Positions 1 to 6,373 of a stretch of DNA of 10,724 nucleotides are shown piece after piece; within the stretch, counting starts at the first letter, position 1, and every line of letters starts with the position of its first letter. The stretch lies in the NCBI GenBank assembly GCA_001800515.1, contig MGVN01000070.1, positions 2,652 through 13,375 of the forward strand, read 5' to 3'. Below the pieces are notes generated by a model. It was not told the DNA's origin. It worked only from the letters and a program-made list of their open reading frames with translations, and did no database searches. The stretch comes from Elusimicrobia bacterium RIFOXYB2_FULL_49_7. GTDB lineage: Bacteria; Fibrobacterota; OXYB2-FULL-49-7. A program made the position numbers and the translations under genes.

Positions 1-80
1 TATTTTCCGGCCCTTGCCCCTGACTTCGAGCCAACGCTTCCGGTCCGGACCGCTTCCGTGGTACTGCCCGTACTGCTCAT
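1..80 (-). CDS. Start of a gene downstream of cheA (partial, product unknown)
   Basis: An ATG at 80-78 overlaps the cheA stop codon as ATGA, and the frame stays open to the window edge for 26 complete codons. The protein begins MSSTGSTTEAVRTGSVG and continues Ser/Gly/Thr/Arg-rich with no recognisable domain. A near-perfect Shine-Dalgarno sequence, AAGGAGGT, lies just upstream on the minus strand (about 83-90), with spacing suited to this ATG. The stop/start overlap implies translational coupling to cheA. Its position in the operon suggests another chemosensory component such as CheW, a methyl-accepting protein or CheB/CheR, possibly with a disordered N-terminus. That is inference from context only; the visible residues do not decide it. 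Confidence 0.6.
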   Translation of the reverse strand, partial: MSSTGSTTEAVRTGSVGSKSGARAGK

Positions 81-2689
81 GCAACCTCCTTATCTGAGTT
101 TTCGTCACTGTTCCCTATTTCCACGATCCCCTTAGGATCTAAAATGAGTCCCACATGGCCGTCACCCAGAATCGCCGCTCCCGAGACCCCTTTGATTTGC
201 TTGAATTCCGCCTTCAGACTTTTAATGACCACCTGCTGCTGACCCAGTAAGCCATCCACCAAAATTCCGTAATGGCGGCCGTTTAAATCAACAATAATGA
301 CCAGCCCTTCCCACGGCTTTTCTATTGTAGAGACCAGATTGAACAGCTTATGAAGTCGAATCAATTGAATCAGATTGCCTCTCACATTAACCACTTCGCC
401 CTTATTCTGGACAGTGCTGACTTCATTCCGCTTGGGACGGAGCGATTCCTTGATGGAGAGTACGGGCAGCAAAAAGCGTTCGCTTCCCACTTGAATAACC
501 ATACCGTCTAAAATGGCCATCGTAAGCGGCAGACGAATAGTAAAGGTGGTGCCTTTGCCTTCCGTGGAGCCAATGGACACATTCCCCCCCAGCTTTTCAA
601 TGTTTTTACGGACCACATCCATGCCCACACCACGGCCGGATATATCCGTGACTTTGTCGGCCGTGGAAAAACCGGGCAAAAAGATAAGGTTAAAAAGTTC
701 GGCTTCATCCATTTGTACGTCTGCCGGGATCAACCCTTTTTCAACGGCTTTTTTGCGGATTTTATTTTTGTTCAATCCCTTGCCATCATCCTGAATTTCA
801 ATGACAATGTTGCCGCCCTGATGATAGGCATTCAGAACTATGCGACCCACCGCACTCTTGCCCGCCTTAGCACGCTCTTCAGGGGTTTCAATGCCATGGT
901 CTGCGGCATTGCGGACCATGTGGACAAGGGGGTCATTGATCTGTTCGATCACATTCTTGTCCAATTCGGTCTCCGCACCATTGATGGAAAGTTCCACCTG
1001 TTTGCCTGATTTATTGGACAAATCGCGCACCAGACGGCTCATCTTCTGGAAAGTGGCCTTGATAGGCAGCATGCGAAGCGCCATGGAGATATATTGGATA
1101 TCCCGAACTATTTTGGTAAGATGATTCACCTGCTTGGAGAGCGCCGGATCGCGACTGGCTGTAAGGGCCGGATTCTGAGCCAATAGAGTCTGTGAAATAA
1201 CCAGCTCACCCACCACATCAATCAGGTTGTCCAGTTTCTGGGTATCCACCTTGATGCTGCCGCTGTCGGTCTGAACGGTGACATCGCGCTGATCACGCAA
1301 GGCTTGAGCAATCGCACGTGGACTGGCCTTTTTCTCCTCAACCAAAATCTGGCCCAACTTTCGGCCTTCCGAATCATCCGCCTGCGTGGCAAGCGCGTCG
1401 GACAAGTCCTCCTGCGTCATCACCGCTTTTTCAACAAGCAGTTCACCCAGCTTCTTGTTGCTTTTTAGCTGAACCGTGGCCGACAATCCCTCCACCCCGG
1501 CTGCCTGTTTTTCGCGGGTCAATGCCTTGAGCTGTTCCAGGAATATCTCCACCTGAGGATATTCTTCATCAGAGAAGGCGTGCCCTTTGACCTCCTGATC
1601 CAGAAGCTGGAGCAACCGACGGATGACATCAATGACATCAAAAACAATATCAATGCCTTCGCGATCCATGAAGATTTTACCGGTGCGGGCCAAATCAAGC
1701 AGGGTTTCAGATTCATGGGCCACCTGATTCACATGGCGCATACCCAAGAAACCCGACACACCCTTGATGGTATGCAAAGGGCGGAAGATATCATTCAATA
1801 AGGTGGCGTTGGAAGGATCCGTTTCCAGCTCCATGGTTTTGGTTTCAATGCTTTCCAGATGATCATTGGCTTCATTGATGAAATCCGTGACAAGAGAGAT
1901 GTCACTTACCTCGGCTTTGTTCAAACGGTTGATTTCACGGGGAACGACGGAAGGCATTCCCGGCACAGAGGAGCCTGCTTCATCATCGCTTTTTTGTCCC
2001 TTTTGTCCATTCAGCAGAGCTTCCAAAGAAACATAAAGCGGGGTCAAGTCCATTGAAAGGACCTCCTGCACCCGGCCCTGCGCGCAACCCGAAAAAGCGC
2101 GACGCAAGCCATCCAAGACCGCAAAGAGGGCGTCAATCACATTGCGGCCCACGGTCATGGGATTTTTACGAAACAGGGCAAAGAGCGATTCCGCATGATG
2201 GCAAAGTTCGCTTAAATGAGGCAGGCCTACAAAACCGGTTTCACTCTTCAGAGTATGGACCATTCGGAAGATGTCGTCAATGAGTCCCTTGTCCGAGCTC
2301 TTCTTTTCAAAAGCAAGCAAACACTGTTCGAGTTCATCCAGGGTTCCCATGGTGCCTGTCGCGTAATCCCGGATTTCTTTTTCCTGGTCAGCGCTCATCC
2401 GGGTGCTCTTGCTTGCGTCCTCCGTATCATTGCCGCCGGCACGCTGTTGAAGGGCCACTAAAAAAGCACCTATTTCCGTGGCAGCCTGATTCCTATCTTT
2501 GTATTCTCCCATAATAAAGGATTCGAGCCCTTGAATCAACTTCTCAGCAGCTTTTTTTTGCGCCCCTTTCGCCTCTTTGGCAACCACTTCGGATAAAGAA
2601 AGGAGTTGACCGACCCGGACCAGGTCCTTAAAGTCGCAGGAGGCAAAGAGTAGGGAAATATCGTCGATTTTGGATTGAATGTCTGCCAT
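77..2689 (-). CDS. cheA: Chemotaxis-type histidine kinase CheA with two Hpt domains and a MshEN/GspE-N-like module
   Basis: Histidine autokinase of a chemosensory array; it passes phosphate from an Hpt histidine to response regulators in the cytoplasm. The 870-residue product starts at the ATG one base after the stop of the upstream receiver gene. The longer open frame (to 2857) only adds sequence overlapping that gene. Order of parts: N-terminal helical region (1-95, unassigned); Hpt1 with His145 in VHTLKSETGF; Hpt2 with His306 in LHTIKGVSGF; a pair of 24-residue GspE-N/MshEN-like motifs (413-436 and 444-467); dimerisation helices (about 478-555); an HATPase domain with N-box HMVRNAADHGIE (590-601), G1 DDGKG (634-638), GFSTA (673-677), G2 GRGVGMDVV (685-693) and EGKGTTFTIRLPL (710-722); and a CheW-like regulatory domain (about 723-860). 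All ATP-binding boxes look intact. No strong ribosome binding site precedes the start, so coupling to the upstream gene is likely. The product is larger than a typical single-Hpt CheA. Confidence 0.95.
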   Translation of the reverse strand: MADIQSKIDDISLLFASCDFKDLVRVGQLLSLSEVVAKEAKGAQKKAAEKLIQGLESFIMGEYKDRNQAATEIGAFLVALQQRAGGNDTEDASKSTRMSADQEKEIRDYATGTMGTLDELEQCLLAFEKKSSDKGLIDDIFRMVHTLKSETGFVGLPHLSELCHHAESLFALFRKNPMTVGRNVIDALFAVLDGLRRAFSGCAQGRVQEVLSMDLTPLYVSLEALLNGQKGQKSDDEAGSSVPGMPSVVPREINRLNKAEVSDISLVTDFINEANDHLESIETKTMELETDPSNATLLNDIFRPLHTIKGVSGFLGMRHVNQVAHESETLLDLARTGKIFMDREGIDIVFDVIDVIRRLLQLLDQEVKGHAFSDEEYPQVEIFLEQLKALTREKQAAGVEGLSATVQLKSNKKLGELLVEKAVMTQEDLSDALATQADDSEGRKLGQILVEEKKASPRAIAQALRDQRDVTVQTDSGSIKVDTQKLDNLIDVVGELVISQTLLAQNPALTASRDPALSKQVNHLTKIVRDIQYISMALRMLPIKATFQKMSRLVRDLSNKSGKQVELSINGAETELDKNVIEQINDPLVHMVRNAADHGIETPEERAKAGKSAVGRIVLNAYHQGGNIVIEIQDDGKGLNKNKIRKKAVEKGLIPADVQMDEAELFNLIFLPGFSTADKVTDISGRGVGMDVVRKNIEKLGGNVSIGSTEGKGTTFTIRLPLTMAILDGMVIQVGSERFLLPVLSIKESLRPKRNEVSTVQNKGEVVNVRGNLIQLIRLHKLFNLVSTIEKPWEGLVIIVDLNGRHYGILVDGLLGQQQVVIKSLKAEFKQIKGVSGAAILGDGHVGLILDPKGIVEIGNSDENSDKEVA

Positions 2690-2690
2690 C

Positions 2691-3107
2691 TTAATATCCG
2701 TTCGCCTTTTCAACCTGCATATTGAGAACTCGAACCACCACATCCCGAAGCGCATTGAGATCAACCGGCGGTTCCATACGGCAGAGGACCTGCTTTCGTA
2801 CCGCCTGCTCTTGAAGATTTTCCGAATCATTTTCCAAAATAACCACCACCGGGACATCGCTCCATTTTCCCTCTCTAATCCGGTCGATGACCGACAGTCC
2901 GTCCAGATCGTTCAAGGCGGTGTTCAGGATGATGAGCTTGGGCTGAAGGCGGCGCGCTTCATCCAGTAATCGTTGACCGGAAGTAAAGGAAACCACCTCG
3001 ACTTGAAGGGCGACCAATTTGATTTTAAAGCGGTTGACGAACTCGCCGTCCTTATCCGCAACCAATACCGTGGGCTTGCGATCTGTTTCAGGGGTTCTCA
3101 TGTACAT
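2691..3107 (-). CDS. Stand-alone receiver-domain protein, apparently degenerate (pseudo-receiver)
   Basis: A 138-residue single-domain protein with the beta/alpha pattern of a CheY-type receiver: strand 1 PTVLVADKDGEF (12-23), strand 3 LIILNTALNDLDG (58-70), strand 4 VPVVVIL (85-91) and strand 5 CRMEPPVD (109-116). The residues needed for phosphorylation are replaced. The usual acidic pair is Asp18-Lys19; the phosphoacceptor position is Asn62 (codon AAC); the Lys of the Lys-Pro motif is Glu112; and the switch Thr/Ser on strand 4 appears absent. It probably binds a partner without phosphorylation, plausibly the downstream CheA, which starts one base after its stop. ATG 3107 is used here; ATG 3101 in the same frame is equally possible and neither has a clear Shine-Dalgarno sequence. 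It could instead be an adaptor for a non-chemotaxis array. The receiver fold is well supported; the loss of function is inferred. Confidence 0.85.
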   Translation of the reverse strand: MYMRTPETDRKPTVLVADKDGEFVNRFKIKLVALQVEVVSFTSGQRLLDEARRLQPKLIILNTALNDLDGLSVIDRIREGKWSDVPVVVILENDSENLQEQAVRKQVLCRMEPPVDLNALRDVVVRVLNMQVEKANGY

Positions 3108-3213
3108 TTCAGACTACAAAACACGTACCATGTTTTTGCAGGGTCTTAAACGCTTGATTCTATACGACAATCAGGATGGAAAAAATCATGGCGCGTCAGA
3201 GCTGTCACCTTAA

Positions 3214-3229
3214 TGCAACAATCAACCCT
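3214..3229 (-). promoter_or_regulatory. Possible sigma-54 (-24/-12) promoter for the receiver-cheA operon
   Basis: Read on the minus strand the sequence is AGGGTTGATTGTTGCA. It has GG and GC separated by exactly 10 bases and a perfect TTGCA -12 element. The -24 half keeps only the GG of the consensus TGGCAC. It would start transcription roughly 95 bases before the receiver start codon. The neighbouring gene encodes a sigma-54 activator, which makes the match more interesting. A match of this quality can occur by chance. Confidence 0.35.
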
Positions 3230-3260
3230 ATTACCTATTATGACAGCCCTTGAAAGAGAG

Positions 3261-3278
3261 TGTTGCCGCATTGCAACA
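3261..3278. repeat. Perfect inverted repeat TGTTGC-N6-GCAACA, possible activator-binding site
   Basis: The two 6-base arms are exact inverse complements with a 6-base spacer (CGCATT), the shape expected of a dimeric Fis-type HTH binding site. It lies about 50 bp upstream, in the operon's sense, of the sigma-54-like element. Its half-site TGCAACA recurs at 3214-3220 and 3310-3316. Binding by the adjacent NtrC-type protein is inference. Confidence 0.45.
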
Positions 3279-3342
3279 TCCGGATTTAAAAAAGGCTAAC
3301 TGGTTTTAATGCAACAAATTGTCGTGACGCGGAAAGGCTACA

Positions 3343-4971
3343 CTATGGATTGAGGCGATACTTTTCCGAACGAATTTTCAGGCTTTGAAGCATCCGATGA
3401 AATGAAGCACGATTCACCTTGGCCTCTTTGGCGCAATTAGAAACATGCCCCTGGTGTTTCTGGAGCAGGAAATGAAGATAATCCCGTTTGGCCTGTCCCA
3501 GACAATCTTCCAACGAAAGCAACCCCTCATTATCGGACAAGGAGGCAGAGGCATGAAAACGATCCGGTAAAAGATCCGGGGTGATGTTTTTGCCGGTAGA
3601 CATGATGAGAAGCTCACTCACCACATTTTCCAACTCACGTACATTTCCCGGCCAGACATAGGCTGACAACACCTTTAAGGTGGCACCCTCCATTCGTTTT
3701 TCAGGAAGTGAAGGATCTTTGCTGCGCAGCTTAGTGATGAAATGACGGACTAAAAGAGGAATATCCTCCCGCCGCTCTCTCAATGACGGCATCTTTACTT
3801 TAACAACATTCAGGCGGAAATAGAGATCCTCCCGAAAGGTGCCTTCCACGACCATTTTATCCAGCGTCTTATTCGTGGCGGAAATGATGCGGACATCAAC
3901 CGGGATTTCAGCGGACCCACCGACCCGCCTGATTTTCCGTTCCTGAATGACCCGGAGCAGCTTGGCCTGCAATCCATAATTCATATCCCCGATTTCATCT
4001 AAAAAAAGCGTGCCGGAATCAGCCCATTCAAAGAGTCCTTTTTTAAACTGGTGCGCACCGGTAAAGGCCCCTTTTTCATGTCCAAAAAGTTCGCTTTCCA
4101 GAAGATTGTCCGGCAAAGAGGCGCAGTTAATGGGAATAAAAGGCCCCTCTTTTCTCAGACTTTGAGCATGAAGCGTACGGGCTGCCAGTTCCTTGCCGGT
4201 CCCGGTTTCTCCCAGAATCATGAGATTAGCCTCGGTGGGTGCCAACCGTTCGATGAGTCTCAAGGTCTCGCGGACAGCAGGACTTTCGCCCACAATTAAA
4301 TGGGGGGGAGTCGGCTTCTTTTTTTCTTCTTTTAAGCGGGCGTGCTTACCTGAAAAGATATCCGACAGAATGGCGTCCAACATCACCGGATCCGGCGGTT
4401 TTCGGAGAAAAAAATCCACGCCTTTTTTGCGGGAACGTTCCTCTACTTCAGCGGCATCGGAAATCCCGGTCAACAGCAGGGTTTTCAGGTTCGGGGAAAG
4501 CGATTTCAGCTTATCAATCAAACAAAGGCCGTCCATCCCGGGCATCAGGTAATCCACAATGGCCAGTTGATAGGAACGGTCTAAAAAACCGGAAAGCGCG
4601 GCTTCTGGAGAGAAGTAAAGGTCGCAGGTATGGCCTTTTGCGGCAAGTAAATCACGGAGTACGGCGGACAGGCAGCGATCGTCGTCCACTAAACAGAGAT
4701 CGGCCTTGGAATGGCGTTCGCAATCGGGAAGAGAAACCTCGCTCTTGGACAGGGAAAAAAGTGATGTCGTTTTTTTTAATTCAAGCTTATCCGTCAGTAT
4801 AAGGCCTTTTTCAAGAGCAATCTTGAGTCGGGCGGCACTTTCTGCGGCCAATCCTTCCCCGCCGCCGAGTCGCTCCAGCTTGGAGACCACACCCTCCACG
4901 ATAAAAAGCAGGTTTCTCAAATCATGGGACGTTTTTTTTTCAGACGATGGGGAAATAGGTTCAGGGTTCAT
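3343..4971 (-). CDS. NtrC-family sigma-54-dependent transcriptional activator with an extra N-terminal H-box hairpin
   Basis: Enhancer-binding activator that uses ATP hydrolysis to open sigma-54 promoters. The 542-residue form starts at ATG 4971; ATG 4986 (five residues longer) is also possible. The longer open frame (to 5064) runs through tRNA-His and is rejected. Order: N-terminal hairpin (about 14-70) with SHDLRNLLFIVEG around His16; receiver domain (about 91-205) with acidic residues Asp96-Asp98, phosphoacceptor Asp140 in VDYLMPGMDG, Thr168 and Lys191-Pro; AAA+ domain with Walker A GETGTGKE (254-261), GAFTGA (301-306), Walker B TLFLDEIGD (321-329) and WPGNVRELEN (440-449); C-terminal Fis-type helix-turn-helix (about 505-535). 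All motifs for sigma-54 contact and ATP use are intact. The N-terminal hairpin resembles a histidine-kinase dimerisation segment without an ATPase domain, unusual for this family. Its cognate kinase is not visible here. Likely targets include the operon just downstream (inference). Confidence 0.93.
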   Translation of the reverse strand: MNPEPISPSSEKKTSHDLRNLLFIVEGVVSKLERLGGGEGLAAESAARLKIALEKGLILTDKLELKKTTSLFSLSKSEVSLPDCERHSKADLCLVDDDRCLSAVLRDLLAAKGHTCDLYFSPEAALSGFLDRSYQLAIVDYLMPGMDGLCLIDKLKSLSPNLKTLLLTGISDAAEVEERSRKKGVDFFLRKPPDPVMLDAILSDIFSGKHARLKEEKKKPTPPHLIVGESPAVRETLRLIERLAPTEANLMILGETGTGKELAARTLHAQSLRKEGPFIPINCASLPDNLLESELFGHEKGAFTGAHQFKKGLFEWADSGTLFLDEIGDMNYGLQAKLLRVIQERKIRRVGGSAEIPVDVRIISATNKTLDKMVVEGTFREDLYFRLNVVKVKMPSLRERREDIPLLVRHFITKLRSKDPSLPEKRMEGATLKVLSAYVWPGNVRELENVVSELLIMSTGKNITPDLLPDRFHASASLSDNEGLLSLEDCLGQAKRDYLHFLLQKHQGHVSNCAKEAKVNRASFHRMLQSLKIRSEKYRLNP

Positions 4972-5019
4972 TGCTTGAAAAAACATTTTGGATGGAGGGT
5001 TTGTCAAGACAGGAAAAAA

Positions 5020-5096
5020 TGGGGTGCCAGATGGGACTTGAACCCACAACGCCCAGAACCACAATCTGGTACTCTACCAATTGAGCTACTAGCACC
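5020..5096 (-). tRNA. tRNA-His (anticodon GTG)
   Basis: Read on the minus strand the 77 bases fold as a full cloverleaf. The acceptor stem is GGTGCTAG with CTGGCACC, including the extra G(-1) paired with C73 that is the hallmark of tRNA-His. The D arm is GCTC...GAGT, the anticodon stem CCAGA/TCTGG closes the loop TTGTGGT (anticodon GTG), and the T arm is GTGGG-TTCAAGT-CCCAT. The 3' CCA is encoded in the DNA and is followed directly by a T-run. The gene lies about 48 bases upstream of the sigma-54 activator start on the same strand, so the two may share a transcript, and it is divergent from the hisC-hisB genes. Confidence 0.97.
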
Positions 5097-5112
5097 GTGA
5101 ATGAAACAGGAA

Positions 5113-5140
5113 AATAATTAAGTGCGGTCCGACAATGCAA
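5113..5140 (-). promoter_or_regulatory. Possible promoter of tRNA-His
   Basis: On the minus strand TTGCAT is followed after 16 bases by ATTATT, and the tRNA begins 16 bases further on. Both boxes match the sigma-70 consensus only partly, so this is a weak call made mainly on position. Confidence 0.3.
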
Positions 5141-5163
5141 AAAAATATCCCACCCAATGGATT

Positions 5164-5169
5164 TATAAT
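5164..5169 (+). promoter_or_regulatory. Possible -10 box for the smORF-hisC-hisB operon
   Basis: A perfect TATAAT lies in a very AT-rich stretch just after the divergent tRNA promoter region. No good -35 box is found 16-18 bases upstream. A start site about 7-10 bases downstream would fall just before the ATG codons at 5183 and 5195, which favours a short form of the following small ORF. Confidence 0.3.
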
Positions 5170-5182
5170 TTATTTTTATATT

Positions 5183-5317
5183 ATGCTGTATTTTATGCTT
5201 GGCACCGTTTTTGTGGCACTCTTCATCCTTTTCCTCACCATCAGCCTTCAGGTAAACGCCTTTGTCAAACGGATGGATGAGTTCATCAAGCAAGTCGAAA
5301 GCCACATTTACCTGTAA
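5183..5317 (+). CDS. Small single-helix membrane protein (hypothetical)
   Basis: A 44-residue ORF immediately before hisC (5 bases between stop and ATG). It begins with a hydrophobic stretch, MLYFMLGTVFVALFILFL, continuing to about residue 22, then has a charged, probably amphipathic tail containing VKRMDEFIKQVESHIYL. This is the layout of a small one-pass inner-membrane protein with a cytoplasmic or periplasmic helix. The frame is open from an ATG at 5135 (60 residues), but that ATG overlaps the putative tRNA promoter. A further ATG lies at 5195. None of the three has a clear Shine-Dalgarno sequence. I do not recognise the family. The coherent hydrophobic segment and tight spacing to hisC favour a real gene, but chance in an AT-rich leader is possible. 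Confidence 0.45.
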   Translation: MLYFMLGTVFVALFILFLTISLQVNAFVKRMDEFIKQVESHIYL

Positions 5318-5322
5318 ACAAC

Positions 5323-6372
5323 ATGCTGTCGCCCAGAAACGCCGTCCTTCGGATGAACGCCTATTCCCCCCCCTTGGAGGGACGGCGCAATTTCATCCGC
5401 CTTGATTTCAACGAAAACAGCCGCGGCTGCTCCCCGGCCATCCTGGAAGCGCTGAAGCATGTCACGCTCCAAGATATCGCCACCTATCCCGAATACGGTA
5501 CACTCTACGAACATTTGGCCGGTTTTCTCGGTATCCCACGTGAATATATGGTTGTCACCAATGCATCGGATGAGGGGATTCAGCTTATTTTCCAAACCTT
5601 TCTGGAAGCCGGAAGCCGCTTGGTGTTGCCGGTGCCCACGTTTGCCATGTTCACCTTTTACGCTGAACTGCTGGATCTCCGGATCGAACGGGTTCCCTAC
5701 CTGCCGGACCTCTCATTTCCGGAGGAAACGGTGCTTCAGGCGCTGACCCTTGATACCAAAGCGCTGGTCTTGGTCAATCCGAATAATCCCACCGGCACAC
5801 CCATTCGTCACGATTATATTATTGATATCCTTGAACGCATGAAGGATCGTCTGGTCCTGGTGGATGAGGCTTATGTGGAATTCAACGGTGAAAGCGCACT
5901 GGATCTGTTGGATCGCTACGACAATTTGGTCATCCTGCGCACTTTTTCAAAGGCTTTCGGCATGGCAGGCCTTCGGCTGGGTGTCGTCTTTTCCTGCCCG
6001 GAAAATATCCGCCACCTCTCCAAAGCACACAGTCCCTACTCCATCAGCGCACTGACGGTCAAACTGGCCCTGGCCGCACTCGAGGACACAGACTCCGTGA
6101 CCGGTTATATTGCGGATGTTCGGAAAAGCAAGGCACGCCTGGGCGAAGCCCTCGCCGCCATGAACATCCCGACTTATCCGTCGGCCGCCAACTTTCTCCT
6201 GGCTCGTTTCGGGGAGGCCTGCACCCGAGTGGAAAACGAATTGCGAAAACGGGGTATTCTGGTGCGAAACTTCAGCCATGCTCCCCTGCTCGATGGCTGT
6301 CTTCGTATCACGGCCGGCACCCCGGAACAGACCGACAAACTGATTGCCGCACTGAAGGAATTAAAGGAGTAA
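5323..6372 (+). CDS. hisC: Histidinol-phosphate aminotransferase
   Basis: Catalyses the PLP-dependent transamination of imidazole-acetol phosphate with glutamate to give histidinol phosphate, in histidine biosynthesis (cytoplasm). The 349 residues match the family's usual length. Visible fold-type I features: LDFNEN near the N-terminus (28-32), YPEYGT (55-60), NPNNPTG (152-158), DEAY with the PLP-pyridine Asp181, the Schiff-base lysine Lys210 in TFSKAFGMAGLRLG, and the C-terminal substrate Arg in CLRITAG (Arg328). ATG 5323 is preferred because the family's N-terminal segment before the NEN motif is then complete; ATG 5353 is an alternative. The ribosome binding site is poor, so coupling to the small ORF upstream is plausible. 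hisB follows one base after its stop. Some family members also act on aromatic amino acids, but the hisB neighbour supports the histidine role. Confidence 0.93.
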   Translation: MLSPRNAVLRMNAYSPPLEGRRNFIRLDFNENSRGCSPAILEALKHVTLQDIATYPEYGTLYEHLAGFLGIPREYMVVTNASDEGIQLIFQTFLEAGSRLVLPVPTFAMFTFYAELLDLRIERVPYLPDLSFPEETVLQALTLDTKALVLVNPNNPTGTPIRHDYIIDILERMKDRLVLVDEAYVEFNGESALDLLDRYDNLVILRTFSKAFGMAGLRLGVVFSCPENIRHLSKAHSPYSISALTVKLALAALEDTDSVTGYIADVRKSKARLGEALAAMNIPTYPSAANFLLARFGEACTRVENELRKRGILVRNFSHAPLLDGCLRITAGTPEQTDKLIAALKELKE

Positions 6373-6373
6373 C

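Larger units (their letters stand above)
3210..3317. repeat. Two copies of TTAATGCAACAA flanking the inverted repeat
   Basis: The 12-base sequence TTAATGCAACAA occurs exactly at 3210-3221 and again at 3306-3317, within one short intergenic region and on either side of the inverted repeat. The first copy overlaps the proposed -12 element. Two identical 12-mers within 110 bases of non-coding DNA suggest a shared protein-binding motif and not chance. Confidence 0.5.
3108..3342. other. Intergenic region, probable control region of the receiver-cheA operon
   Basis: These 235 bases separate the end of the sigma-54 activator gene from the receiver gene, both on the minus strand. I see no convincing gene here. 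The region holds three TGCAACA motifs, one 6-bp perfect inverted repeat, a sigma-54-like element and, closer to the receiver gene, an isolated TATAGAAT box (minus strand, about 3157-3164) that could be a sigma-70 -10 element without a recognisable -35. No clear stem-loop plus T-run terminator was found after the activator gene. Confidence 0.55.

Noticed and set aside
2690..2857. Upstream extension of the cheA frame to an ATG at 2857
   Set aside because: The added 56 residues lie entirely inside the receiver gene in another frame and have no CheA-like sequence; ATG 2689 gives the natural one-base spacing after the receiver stop.
3210..3317. CRISPR-like array based on repeated TGCAACA
   Set aside because: Repeats are only 7-12 bases, irregularly spaced and in mixed orientation; they fit protein-binding sites better.
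4193..4552. 119-residue plus-strand open frame within the sigma-54 activator gene
   Set aside because: It is antisense to conserved receiver and AAA+ motifs, with no ribosome binding site or recognisable sequence.
4987..5064. Upstream extension of the sigma-54 activator frame to 5064
   Set aside because: It reads through the 3' half of tRNA-His; the extra residues come from tRNA sequence and resemble nothing in the family.
5196..5210. TTGGCACCG resembling a T-box antiterminator (TGGNACC) before hisC
   Set aside because: The specifier base would not match the C73 discriminator of tRNA-His, it lies inside the small ORF, and no T-box stem structure or His specifier loop could be seen.
5097..5322. 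Histidine leader-peptide attenuator before hisC
   Set aside because: No run of His codons and no terminator hairpin; only a single His codon occurs in the small ORF.
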